From Desulfuromonadaceae bacterium (GTDB lineage Bacteria; Desulfobacterota; Desulfuromonadia; Desulfuromonadales; SZUA-540): DNA of 5,966 nucleotides. Positions 1 to 5,491 of this stretch are shown one piece after another (the stretch's first letter is position 1; each line of letters opens with the position of its first letter). The stretch lies in the NCBI GenBank assembly GCA_003250235.1, contig QKGY01000345.1, positions 1 through 5,966 of the forward strand, in the 5' to 3' direction. The notes beneath the pieces were generated by a model. That model was given only the letters and a program-made list of their open reading frames with translations, did not search any database and was not told the DNA's origin. The position numbers were made by a program, and so were the translations under genes.

Positions 1-411
1 GACCGAGGTGGCCAGCCGCAGGGAGAGAGGGATGGCTTGAACGATCCGTTCGCGAATGCCAACCCAGGTCAGAATCAGGAAAAACACACCGGAGAGAAAA
101 ACAACGCCAAGGGCGGTCTGCCAGGGGATCCCTTTGCCGAGAACCAGAGCATAGGTAAAGAAGGCGTTGAGTCCCATGCCGGGAGCCATCATCAGCGGCG
201 CGTTGGCCCAAAGGGCCACCAGCAGGGTGGCCAGGGCAGCGGCCAGGCAGGTAACGATGGTCAGAGCGTCTTTGTCCATTCCGGCCTGTGACAGGATGGA
301 GGGATTGACGAAGATGATGTAGGCACCGGTCAGAAACGTGGTGATTCCCGCCATTATTTCGGTTTTTACCGTGGTGCCGCGCTGATGCAGGTGGAAAAAT
401 TTCTCCAGCAT
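1..411 (-). CDS. NCS2-family purine-base permease, AzgA type (partial, N-terminal 137 residues)
   Basis: Inner-membrane transporter, probably importing adenine, guanine and/or hypoxanthine with protons. The frame is open from an ATG at 411 to the window edge without a stop, so only the N-terminal third or so is present. The conserved segment MAPGMGLNAFFTY (residues 75-87) is diagnostic of the AzgA/GhxP/PbuG branch of the NCS2 family, and MAGITTFLTGAYI (20-32) is also typical. Hydrophobic helices are visible at about 21-40, 52-70, 76-92 and 100-118. The start is supported by GGAGG at 417-421, five bases upstream of the ATG. The gene lies downstream of purC on the same strand, but an intrinsic terminator intervenes, so it probably has its own promoter in 412-471; I see no convincing -35/-10 pair there. 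The exact base specificity cannot be read from this fragment. Confidence 0.88.
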   Translation of the reverse strand, partial: MLEKFFHLHQRGTTVKTEIMAGITTFLTGAYIIFVNPSILSQAGMDKDALTIVTCLAAALATLLVALWANAPLMMAPGMGLNAFFTYALVLGKGIPWQTALGVVFLSGVFFLILTWVGIRERIVQAIPLSLRLATSV

Positions 412-471
412 GAAAGCCTCCGGGAAAATAGGATGATAAGCCGCCTTGCTCTGGGCGGAAGTGCGTGGAAC

Positions 472-499
472 AAAAAAGCCGGAGGCGAGCTCCGGCTTT
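472..499 (-). terminator. Intrinsic terminator after purC
   Basis: A perfect 10-bp stem (475-484 paired with 490-499) encloses a 5-base loop. Read on the minus strand it is followed by six T residues (477-472) that overlap the foot of the stem. It lies about 20 bases after the purC stop codon. On the plus strand the stem is followed by GAAAAAA rather than a T run, so it should act only for minus-strand transcripts. It separates the foldase-purC unit from the permease gene. Confidence 0.85.
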
Positions 500-519
500 G
501 AAAAAATTTCCGAGATGGG

Positions 520-1410
520 TCAGATGCGGATGCCGGTCAGGCGGGTAAGGGCTTCCATGTACTTCTCGCCTGTTTTGCGCACGATTTCCTCCGGAAGGGC
601 TGGTGCGGGAGCTTTTTTGCCCCAATCCAGCGTCTCCAGATAGTCCCGCAGAAACTGTTTGTCGAAACTGGGTTGCGCTCCTCCGGGCTTGTAGTGATCT
701 TTGGGCCAGAAACGGGAAGAGTCCGGAGACAAAGCCTCGTCGATCCAGATCATTTTGCCCTGGTAAAGACCGAATTCGAATTTGGTGTCGGCAATGATGA
801 TCCCTTTGGTGTCGGCAATGTCTCTGGCCCGCTTATAGATGGACAGGGTGGCATCGCGAACCTGCTCGGCGAGATCTTTGCCGCACAGGGCGATAACCTT
901 GTCGAAGGAAATGTTTTCGTCATGCTCGCCGAGGTCGGCTTTGGTCGAAGGCGTGAAGATCGGTTCGGGGAGCTTCTGGCTTTCTACCATCCCAGCAGGA
1001 AGCGCGATACCGCAGATGCTGCCGAGCTTCTTGTACTCTTTCCAGCCGGATCCCGAGATGTATCCGCGAACAATGCACTCGACGGGGAGGGGCTTGGCCT
1101 TTTTGACCAACATGCTGCGTCCCTCGAGCTGATCCCGGTATTTGTGGGTCTCGGCGGGGAAGTCCTTGACGTCCATCGCGACGATGTGGTTGGGGATGAT
1201 GTCGTTCATCTGCTCGAACCAGAACTTGGAGATCTGGGTCAGCACGAAACCCTTGTTGGGTATCCCTTCGTTCATAATGACGTCGAAAGCGGAGATGCGA
1301 TCGCTGGTCACAATGAGCAAGTGCTCTCCGAGATCGTAGATATCCCTTACTTTTCCTCTGTTGACCAGTTTGAGATCGGGGCAATCGGCTTGCATCAAGA
1401 CCTTTGTCAT
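520..1410 (-). CDS. purC: Phosphoribosylaminoimidazole-succinocarboxamide synthase (SAICAR synthetase)
   Basis: Cytosolic enzyme of de novo purine synthesis: CAIR + L-aspartate + ATP gives SAICAR + ADP + Pi. The 296-residue product is complete. Visible family motifs are GKVRDIYD (19-26) and DRISAFD (37-43) in the N-terminal nucleotide-binding lobe, LPVECIVRGYISGSG (108-122, SAICAR synthetase signature 1), FTPSTKADLGEHDENIS (152-168), IIADTKFEFG (205-214, signature 2) and DEALSPDSSRFWP (224-236). The length fits the longer PurC form of about 290-300 residues, as opposed to the short form of about 240 found in E. coli and Bacillus. The ATG at 1410 is preceded by GGAGG at 1420-1424, nine bases away, which lies inside the last codons of the upstream foldase gene. 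The gap between the two genes is four bases, so purC is co-transcribed and perhaps translationally coupled. An intrinsic terminator follows the stop. Confidence 0.97.
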   Translation of the reverse strand: MTKVLMQADCPDLKLVNRGKVRDIYDLGEHLLIVTSDRISAFDVIMNEGIPNKGFVLTQISKFWFEQMNDIIPNHIVAMDVKDFPAETHKYRDQLEGRSMLVKKAKPLPVECIVRGYISGSGWKEYKKLGSICGIALPAGMVESQKLPEPIFTPSTKADLGEHDENISFDKVIALCGKDLAEQVRDATLSIYKRARDIADTKGIIIADTKFEFGLYQGKMIWIDEALSPDSSRFWPKDHYKPGGAQPSFDKQFLRDYLETLDWGKKAPAPALPEEIVRKTGEKYMEALTRLTGIRI

Positions 1411-1414
1411 GGCC

Positions 1415-3343
1415 TTAGTCCTCCATAAGAGCCGGGGCGATATACAGATCGGCCTGCTCCCTCAGGGTGGTGAGTTTATCGTCGAGCAGCTGGTTGCGTT
1501 TGCGGGCCAGCAGGGTTTCACGCAGGGAATCACGAAGGGTCTGAGTCAGTGACTTCGGGTCCGCATCTTCCCTGTTCTTCAGGGCTGCAACAAGGAACTG
1601 GTCGTTGACTGTGTACACTTCAGGGGCGGCAGGGGAGTTGCTGGTCAGGGTGAATGCCGCCTGGGCCAGGGTGGTTGAGTCGCCGATGCGGGGAATGAAT
1701 GAGCCGTAGGACCTGGCGAACAGGCCGGTTTCTTCAATACGAAGTCCCAATTTCCGTGCCACGGCGGCAAGGCTTTGCCCCGACTTGATTTCTCCAAGAG
1801 CTTTTTCAGCAGCGTCTTTCGCCAGTTCATGGCTTTTGGCGCTACGATAGGCCGCTTCCACTTTTTTGCGGACTTCGTCCAGCTCCGGCAGGCGGGTTTC
1901 GTGCTTCTCTTTTACCGCATACAGGATAACCCCCTGGGGAAGAGCTACCGGGCGTCCCAGTTCTTTTGCCTGCAGGATAAAAGCGGAAGCAGAGATTTCA
2001 GGAGCCTGCCCCAGCCCCTCGATGTCATCCTGGCGGCTGAAGAATCCTGTTTCCTTGACCGTGAGGCCATTGGCCTGAGCGGCAGCCTGGAGATCGCCCG
2101 TTTTACGGTTGATGTTGTAGGCGTCCATGGCTTTTTCCATGGCAAGCTGGCGAGCTTTTTCCTCTTTCAGACCGGCTTTGACTTCGGCTGCGGCGTCGGC
2201 AGGAGATTTCAGTCCGGCCTCGATATGTCCTTCGCACTTGATGATATGTAATCCCAAGGGGGTCTGCACGACCTCGCTCAGTTCGCCGGGCTTGAGGGCA
2301 AACGCGGCGTTGACAAAAGGATTGTCGCTGGCGCGGCGGGTGATGTAGCCCAGCTCGCCCCCATTTGCGGCAGTTTTGGCGTCATCGGAATAGCGCCGGG
2401 CCAAGGCAGAGAAGTCCTTGCCGGCTCGCGCTTCTTCGAGGATCTTGTTGGCGAGCTCGGTCTTCTTCTCCTGCATTTCTTTGCTGGCACCGTCGGGGAT
2501 CTTGATCAGGATATGGGCGATTTTGACCTGCTCGGGGATTTCGAACTGGTCGAGGTGACGGTTGTAGTATTTTTCAACGTCACCGTCAGTAAAGGTGATC
2601 TCGTCGAGATATTTTGCCGGATCGAAGACCAGGTATTGCAGAGCAATGGTCTCGGGGATGCGGAACTCTTCGCGATGCTCGGTAAAATAAGCCGCCAGGG
2701 CGTCGGAATCAATGGCGACCTTGCTCTCAAAAAGGGCCGGAACGAACTTGATGAAGTCGAGGTTGACCTTTTCGTTCTGATCCAGGTACTCCTTTTCGAT
2801 ATCCGCGTCGGTCACGGTTGCGCCTTCTTCGATGTGTTCGCGGGCTTTGGCGATAAGCAGTTGGCGCTTTTGAAGGGTTTCGAAATCTTCCGGAGTCATT
2901 CTCTGGTAGGCCAGTACCTGAAGGTAGCGCTCTTTGCTGAATGTTCCGTTGTCCTGGAAGGCGGGGACCTGAGCAATGGAGTCCACCAAGTCCTTCTTAG
3001 AGATGGTAATCCCCAGTTTGTCCGCTTCTTGCAGTAGGAGGGTTTCCTCAATCAGCGATTCGCGGGCCTGTTTCTTGATGGCCAGTTGTTTTTCCAGAGC
3101 CGGAGTGAACTGATCGCGGTAGATGTTCTGATACAGCCGGTAGAGATTGTTGTACGCGTTCTGAAATTCGGGAAAGCCGATTTCGGCGCCGTTTACTGTT
3201 ATGGCGACCGTTGGGTTCTTGTCTCCACCGTCTCGGCCTTTACCCCACACGAGGAAGATCGTTCCGACGAAGGTGGCGATAATCGCCCAGAAAACGAATT
3301 TGACGATAACAGACTTTTGTTTTTTTCGTATCAAATCAAGCAT
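1415..3343 (-). CDS. ppiD: Membrane-anchored PpiD/SurA-like periplasmic foldase with parvulin domain
   Basis: Probable inner-membrane-anchored periplasmic chaperone and peptidyl-prolyl cis-trans isomerase that helps exported and outer-membrane proteins fold. The 642-residue product begins with a basic N-terminus (RKKQK, 6-10) and one hydrophobic anchor (about 12-33), giving an N-in, C-out topology. A SurA-N-like helical region follows (about 45-260). A parvulin domain spans about 273-372, with IAHILIKIP, FSALARRYSDD, GGELGYITRR and TPLGLHIIK as landmarks; FSALARRYSDDAKTAANGG followed by ELG fits the PPIC rotamase signature. The catalytic-type histidines H277 and H366 are both present. The C-terminal part contains two similar modules (about 426-480 and 532-588). 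Size and architecture match PpiD (E. coli about 620 residues); the symbol rests on architecture and is not a proven orthology. The ATG at 3343 has AAAGGAG at 3354-3360. The gene is divergent from mreB and leads an operon with purC four bases downstream. Confidence 0.9.
   Translation of the reverse strand: MLDLIRKKQKSVIVKFVFWAIIATFVGTIFLVWGKGRDGGDKNPTVAITVNGAEIGFPEFQNAYNNLYRLYQNIYRDQFTPALEKQLAIKKQARESLIEETLLLQEADKLGITISKKDLVDSIAQVPAFQDNGTFSKERYLQVLAYQRMTPEDFETLQKRQLLIAKAREHIEEGATVTDADIEKEYLDQNEKVNLDFIKFVPALFESKVAIDSDALAAYFTEHREEFRIPETIALQYLVFDPAKYLDEITFTDGDVEKYYNRHLDQFEIPEQVKIAHILIKIPDGASKEMQEKKTELANKILEEARAGKDFSALARRYSDDAKTAANGGELGYITRRASDNPFVNAAFALKPGELSEVVQTPLGLHIIKCEGHIEAGLKSPADAAAEVKAGLKEEKARQLAMEKAMDAYNINRKTGDLQAAAQANGLTVKETGFFSRQDDIEGLGQAPEISASAFILQAKELGRPVALPQGVILYAVKEKHETRLPELDEVRKKVEAAYRSAKSHELAKDAAEKALGEIKSGQSLAAVARKLGLRIEETGLFARSYGSFIPRIGDSTTLAQAAFTLTSNSPAAPEVYTVNDQFLVAALKNREDADPKSLTQTLRDSLRETLLARKRNQLLDDKLTTLREQADLYIAPALMED
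1420..1424 (-). promoter_or_regulatory. purC ribosome binding site inside the end of the foldase gene
   Basis: On the minus strand the foldase gene ends ATG GAG GAC TAA, and its GGAGG is the only good Shine-Dalgarno for the purC ATG nine bases further on. Ribosomes finishing the foldase gene would therefore cover or expose the purC initiation region, which suggests coupled expression. Confidence 0.7.
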
Positions 3344-3377
3344 TGACGAACCTCTCCTTTAGGCGGTTTAATGAGGT

Positions 3378-3388
3378 CTGTTGAACAG
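3378..3388. repeat. Perfect 11-base inverted repeat near the predicted foldase transcription start
   Basis: CTGTTGAACAG is a perfect palindrome with one central base. It covers the position about 6-8 bases downstream of the predicted minus-strand -10 box, where transcription of the foldase-purC unit should begin. It could be a small operator, or by chance only a short inverted repeat. No regulator is identified. Confidence 0.3.
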
Positions 3389-3393
3389 GGCGC

Positions 3394-3422
3394 ATGTTAG
3401 ACAATCGAGGGGTGAAATGCAA
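3394..3422 (-). promoter_or_regulatory. Predicted sigma70-type promoter for the foldase-purC operon
   Basis: On the minus strand TTGCAT (3422-3417) and TAACAT (3399-3394) are separated by exactly 17 bases. The -35 box keeps the TTG core and the -10 box keeps TA...AT. The expected start is near 3387, giving a leader of about 43 bases before the foldase ATG. This is a prediction from spacing and consensus only. Confidence 0.55.
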
Positions 3423-3443
3423 TAACTTTTTCCGATTACGGTC

Positions 3444-3472
3444 TTGAAAAAAACCTTTGCTTTTGGTAATGT
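3444..3472 (+). promoter_or_regulatory. Predicted sigma70-type promoter for mreBCD
   Basis: TTGAAA (3444-3449) and TAATGT (3467-3472) are 17 bases apart. The -35 box is close to consensus, while the -10 box keeps only the first, second and last conserved bases. The start would be near 3479, leaving a leader of about 55 bases that contains the hairpin at 3489-3506. A shifted -10 such as TGTAAA (3470-3475) is possible but would need a 20-base spacer. The -35 box lies only 21 bases from that of the divergent foldase promoter. Confidence 0.5.
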
Positions 3473-3488
3473 AAACAGCATTTTACGT

Positions 3489-3506
3489 GAGGAGGGGGCC
3501 CTCCTC
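3489..3506 (+). promoter_or_regulatory. GC-rich hairpin in the mreB leader
   Basis: GAGGAGG (3489-3495) pairs with CCTCCTC (3500-3506) around a four-base loop. The hairpin lies between the predicted mreB start of transcription and the mreB ribosome binding site (3517-3523). No T run follows, so it does not look like an ordinary terminator. The right arm contains CTCCT (3501-3505), which is also complementary to the AGGAG of the mreB ribosome binding site (3519-3523), so two mutually exclusive pairings are possible. Any regulatory role is inferred. Confidence 0.5.
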
Positions 3507-3516
3507 TTAGCGGGTG

Positions 3517-3523
3517 AAAGGAG
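3517..3523 (+). promoter_or_regulatory. mreB ribosome binding site that decides the start
   Basis: AAAGGAG stands 11 bases before the ATG at 3535. An in-frame GTG at 3514 would place this motif inside the coding sequence as codons for K-G-D and would itself lack a Shine-Dalgarno, so the ATG is preferred. Confidence 0.75.
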
Positions 3524-3534
3524 ACATCCCGAAC

Positions 3535-4578
3535 ATGTTCAACCTCTTTGATGCCGTTTGGGGCATCTTTTCCAACGACTTGGCTATCGACCTGGGGACG
3601 GCAAACACGCTGGTGTACCTCAAGGGCAAGGGTATCGTCGTCAGTGAACCTTCGGTGGTTGCTGTGCAGAAAGACAGCATGGGACAGCGCAAGGCTCTGG
3701 CCGTCGGCATGGAGGCCAAGAAGATGCTTGGCCGTACCCCCGGCTCCATCGTGGCTATTCGTCCCATGAAAGACGGCGTTATCGCGGATTTCGATATTAC
3801 CGAGGAAATGCTGCGCTATTTCATCCAGAAGGTGCATAACCGTAAGACCCTTGTACGGCCGCGCATCGTCATTTGCGTCCCCTCCGGGATCACTCAAGTG
3901 GAGAAAAGGGCAGTCAAGGAGTCGGCCGAATCGGCCGGCGCCCGAGAGGTCTATCTTATCGAAGAGCCCATGGCGGCCGCCATTGGCGCTGGTTTGCCGA
4001 TAACCGAAGCTTCAGGGAACATGATTGTCGATATCGGCGGCGGGACCACCGAAGTGGCGGTTATTTCCCTGGCTGGCATCGTCTACGCCAAGAGTGTGCG
4101 GGTCGGCGGAGATAAACTGGACGAAGCCATCGTGCAGTATATGAAGCGCAAATACAATCTGCTGATCGGAGAACGTACCGCCGAGCAGATCAAGATCGAG
4201 ATCGGCAGCGCCTATCCCGATGATCAGCTGCGCAGTATGGAAGTCAAGGGCCGTGACCTGGTCAGTGGTATCCCCAAAACCCTGGAGATCGATTCCAACG
4301 AGATCCGCGAAGCTCTTTCGGAGCCCGTCAACGCCATTGTTGAGGCGGTCCGGATCGCCTTGGAGAGAACACCTCCCGAGTTGGCCGCCGATATCGTGGA
4401 CAAGGGGATCGTGCTTGCCGGTGGCGGAGCTTTGCTCAAAAACCTCGATGCTCTCCTGAGGGAAGAGACCGGCCTGCCGGTGGTTATCTCCGAAGATCCC
4501 CTCTCCTGTGTTGTTCTCGGGTCCGGAAAAGTCCTCGACGAACTGGATCTCCTCAAGCGGGTAACCGTTACGTCCTGA
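3535..4578 (+). CDS. mreB: Rod shape-determining protein MreB (bacterial actin)
   Basis: Cytoplasmic actin-like ATPase that forms membrane-bound filaments and directs the lateral cell-wall synthesis machinery (RodA, PBP2, MreC, MreD, RodZ). The 347-residue product has the usual length. Actin-fold motifs are present: phosphate-1 DLAIDLGTANTLVY (15-28), the connecting segment with RPRIVICVPSGIT (108-120) and LIEEPMAAAIGAGLP (141-155), phosphate-2 MIVDIGGGTTEVAVIS (163-178), and the adenosine motif IVLAGGGALLKNLDALL (292-308). The N-terminal MFNLFDAVWGIF resembles the amphipathic membrane-targeting helix. The ATG at 3535 is chosen over a GTG at 3514 because AAAGGAG lies between them. It is the first gene of mreBCD and is probably driven by the promoter at 3444-3472. 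Related GC-rich hairpins flank it on both sides, and the stop codon overlaps the start of a short open frame (TGATG). Confidence 0.98.
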   Translation: MFNLFDAVWGIFSNDLAIDLGTANTLVYLKGKGIVVSEPSVVAVQKDSMGQRKALAVGMEAKKMLGRTPGSIVAIRPMKDGVIADFDITEEMLRYFIQKVHNRKTLVRPRIVICVPSGITQVEKRAVKESAESAGAREVYLIEEPMAAAIGAGLPITEASGNMIVDIGGGTTEVAVISLAGIVYAKSVRVGGDKLDEAIVQYMKRKYNLLIGERTAEQIKIEIGSAYPDDQLRSMEVKGRDLVSGIPKTLEIDSNEIREALSEPVNAIVEAVRIALERTPPELAADIVDKGIVLAGGGALLKNLDALLREETGLPVVISEDPLSCVVLGSGKVLDELDLLKRVTVTS

Positions 4579-4658
4579 TGCCCGGACGGAAGGCTGGGGG
4601 CGCCCCGACCGAAAACCCTGTTGCCAAGGAGGGCCCCTGGCCCTCCTTTCCTGTGTGA
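4578..4658 (+). CDS. Possible 26-codon bridging peptide between mreB and mreC
   Basis: An ATG at 4578 overlaps the mreB stop as TGATG. The frame runs 26 codons to a TGA at 4656-4658, which overlaps a GTG at 4655 (GTGA) in frame with mreC. The peptide would start MPGRKAGGAP and end PWPSFPV. It is rich in proline and glycine, has no membrane segment, and resembles no family I know. There is no Shine-Dalgarno directly before it apart from coupling to mreB termination. The interest lies in the two stop-start overlaps, which would carry ribosomes from mreB to mreC across a junction in which mreC has no clear ribosome binding site. A chance open frame is quite possible: 26 codons without a stop is not rare at this base composition. 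Confidence 0.25.
   Translation: MPGRKAGGAPTENPVAKEGPWPSFPV
4626..4648 (+). promoter_or_regulatory. Strong hairpin in the mreB-mreC junction
   Basis: A perfect 10-bp stem (4626-4635 paired with 4639-4648) encloses a three-base loop. It is followed by TTTCCTGTGTG, too poor in T for a confident intrinsic terminator. It could act as a partial terminator, or as a processing or stability element that keeps mreB expression above mreC and mreD. The left arm holds the only GGAGG upstream of mreC, but 22 or more bases from either candidate start and buried in the stem. It shares GGCCCTCCT and a GGAGGG half with the hairpin upstream of mreB. Confidence 0.55.
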
Positions 4659-4672
4659 AATCCTGGGACCCG

Positions 4673-5491
4673 ATGCTGGAGCTGTTCAAAAAATACAAGG
4701 TGCCTATTTTTTCCTGTGTCCTGGTGCTGGTAGCGCTCCTCGTCTATTCGGCACATTTGCGTCACCAGGAAAAGACGTCCCTGTTTGAAAAAATGGTGCT
4801 GGTTCTCACAGGCCCCCTGCAACAGGGGATCGATGCGGTTACCGGACGTGTGTCCGACACCTGGGATCGCTATTTCTGGCTGATTCACACCGAAGAGGAA
4901 AACCGGCGCCTTCTGGAGGACAACAAACGTCTCCAGGCTGAGGTGGTGAACCTCGAAGAAGCCCGGCTGAGCAATGAACGGCTGCGGAAGCTGCTCGATT
5001 TCAGAGACGAAATCCAACTGCCAGCCTTGCCGGCCAAAGTGATCGGAGAAGATGCTTCCGGCTGGTTCAGAACGGTGGTGATTGATCGCGGCAGTTCTGA
5101 CGGGGTTCGGGAGGGGCTGGCGGTGGTTGTGGCTGAGGGTGCCGTCGGACGGGTCATTTCCGTATCTCCCCTTAATGCAAGGGTGCTTCTGATCGTTGAC
5201 CCATCATCGGCTGTCGCGGCCCTGGTGCAGAGGAGCCGTACCCGCGGCGTTGCTCGGGGGCGGGGGGATGCCCTGACGTTCGATTTCGCCCTTCGGGAAA
5301 GGGACGTGGAGGTCGGAGACTGCATCATCAGCTCGGGAACCGGTGGCGTATTCCCCAAGGGAATCGTTCTGGGAACGGTGACCCAGGTTGCCCGGGAGGA
5401 TTACGGCATGTTCCAGGATGTGGAGATTGTGCCCGAGGTCGACTTCGAGAAACTTGAAGAGGTCCTCGTCCTTCTGAAGGAAAACTCATGA
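4673..5491 (+). CDS. mreC: Rod shape-determining protein MreC
   Basis: Bitopic inner-membrane scaffold of the elongasome whose periplasmic part contacts PBP2 and links MreB filaments to wall synthesis. From the ATG at 4673 it has 272 residues: a short cytoplasmic start (MLELFKKYK), one membrane helix (about 10-27), a coiled coil (about 72-110, rich in E, N, R and L), then the paired beta-barrel region (about 120-268) with family landmarks GWFRTVVIDRGSSDGVREGLAV (split here as GWFRTVVIDRG at 130-140 and SSDGVREGLAV at 141-151), GRVISVSP (159-166), VLLIVDPSSAV (171-181) and the stretch from GDCIISSGTGGVFPKGI (215-231) into VLGTV (232-236). An in-frame GTG at 4655 would add six residues (MKSWDP); the ATG is preferred because MreC proteins usually begin directly at the LFKKY-like segment. 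Neither start has a good Shine-Dalgarno, so translation may depend on mreB. The end overlaps mreD by ATGA. Confidence 0.95.
   Translation: MLELFKKYKVPIFSCVLVLVALLVYSAHLRHQEKTSLFEKMVLVLTGPLQQGIDAVTGRVSDTWDRYFWLIHTEEENRRLLEDNKRLQAEVVNLEEARLSNERLRKLLDFRDEIQLPALPAKVIGEDASGWFRTVVIDRGSSDGVREGLAVVVAEGAVGRVISVSPLNARVLLIVDPSSAVAALVQRSRTRGVARGRGDALTFDFALRERDVEVGDCIISSGTGGVFPKGIVLGTVTQVAREDYGMFQDVEIVPEVDFEKLEEVLVLLKENS

Noticed and set aside
37..291. 84-codon plus-strand frame at the left edge
   Set aside because: The opposite strand encodes a convincing AzgA-type permease with its own ribosome binding site, and the plus-strand translation is low-complexity (rich in G, Q, N, H).
441..458. Small inverted repeat CCGCC...GGCGG upstream of the permease as a riboswitch or operator
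   Set aside because: Only five base pairs with an eight-base loop, and the whole leader is about 60 bases. It lacks the conserved three-way junction of purine riboswitches.
673..1428. 251-codon open frame on the plus strand opposite purC
   Set aside because: It lies entirely antisense to purC, whose family motifs run through the whole region. Its protein has no recognisable domain, and the open frame follows from the base composition of purC.
2513..3037. 174-codon plus-strand frame opposite the foldase gene (with a similar one at 1775-2251)
   Set aside because: Antisense shadow of a well-supported coding sequence; low-complexity hydrophobic translation without family features.
3471..3486. 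GTAAA...TTTAC inverted repeat at the predicted mreB transcription start
   Set aside because: Five AT-rich base pairs around a six-base loop are too short to separate from chance.
3514..3534. GTG at 3514 as mreB start
   Set aside because: It would place the AAAGGAG ribosome binding site inside the coding region, lacks its own site, and adds seven residues not expected at an MreB N-terminus; the ATG at 3535 gives the standard 347 residues.
4012..4698. 228-codon minus-strand frame opposite mreB and the mreB-mreC junction
   Set aside because: Antisense to mreB, no Shine-Dalgarno or family similarity; it passes through the junction hairpin by chance.
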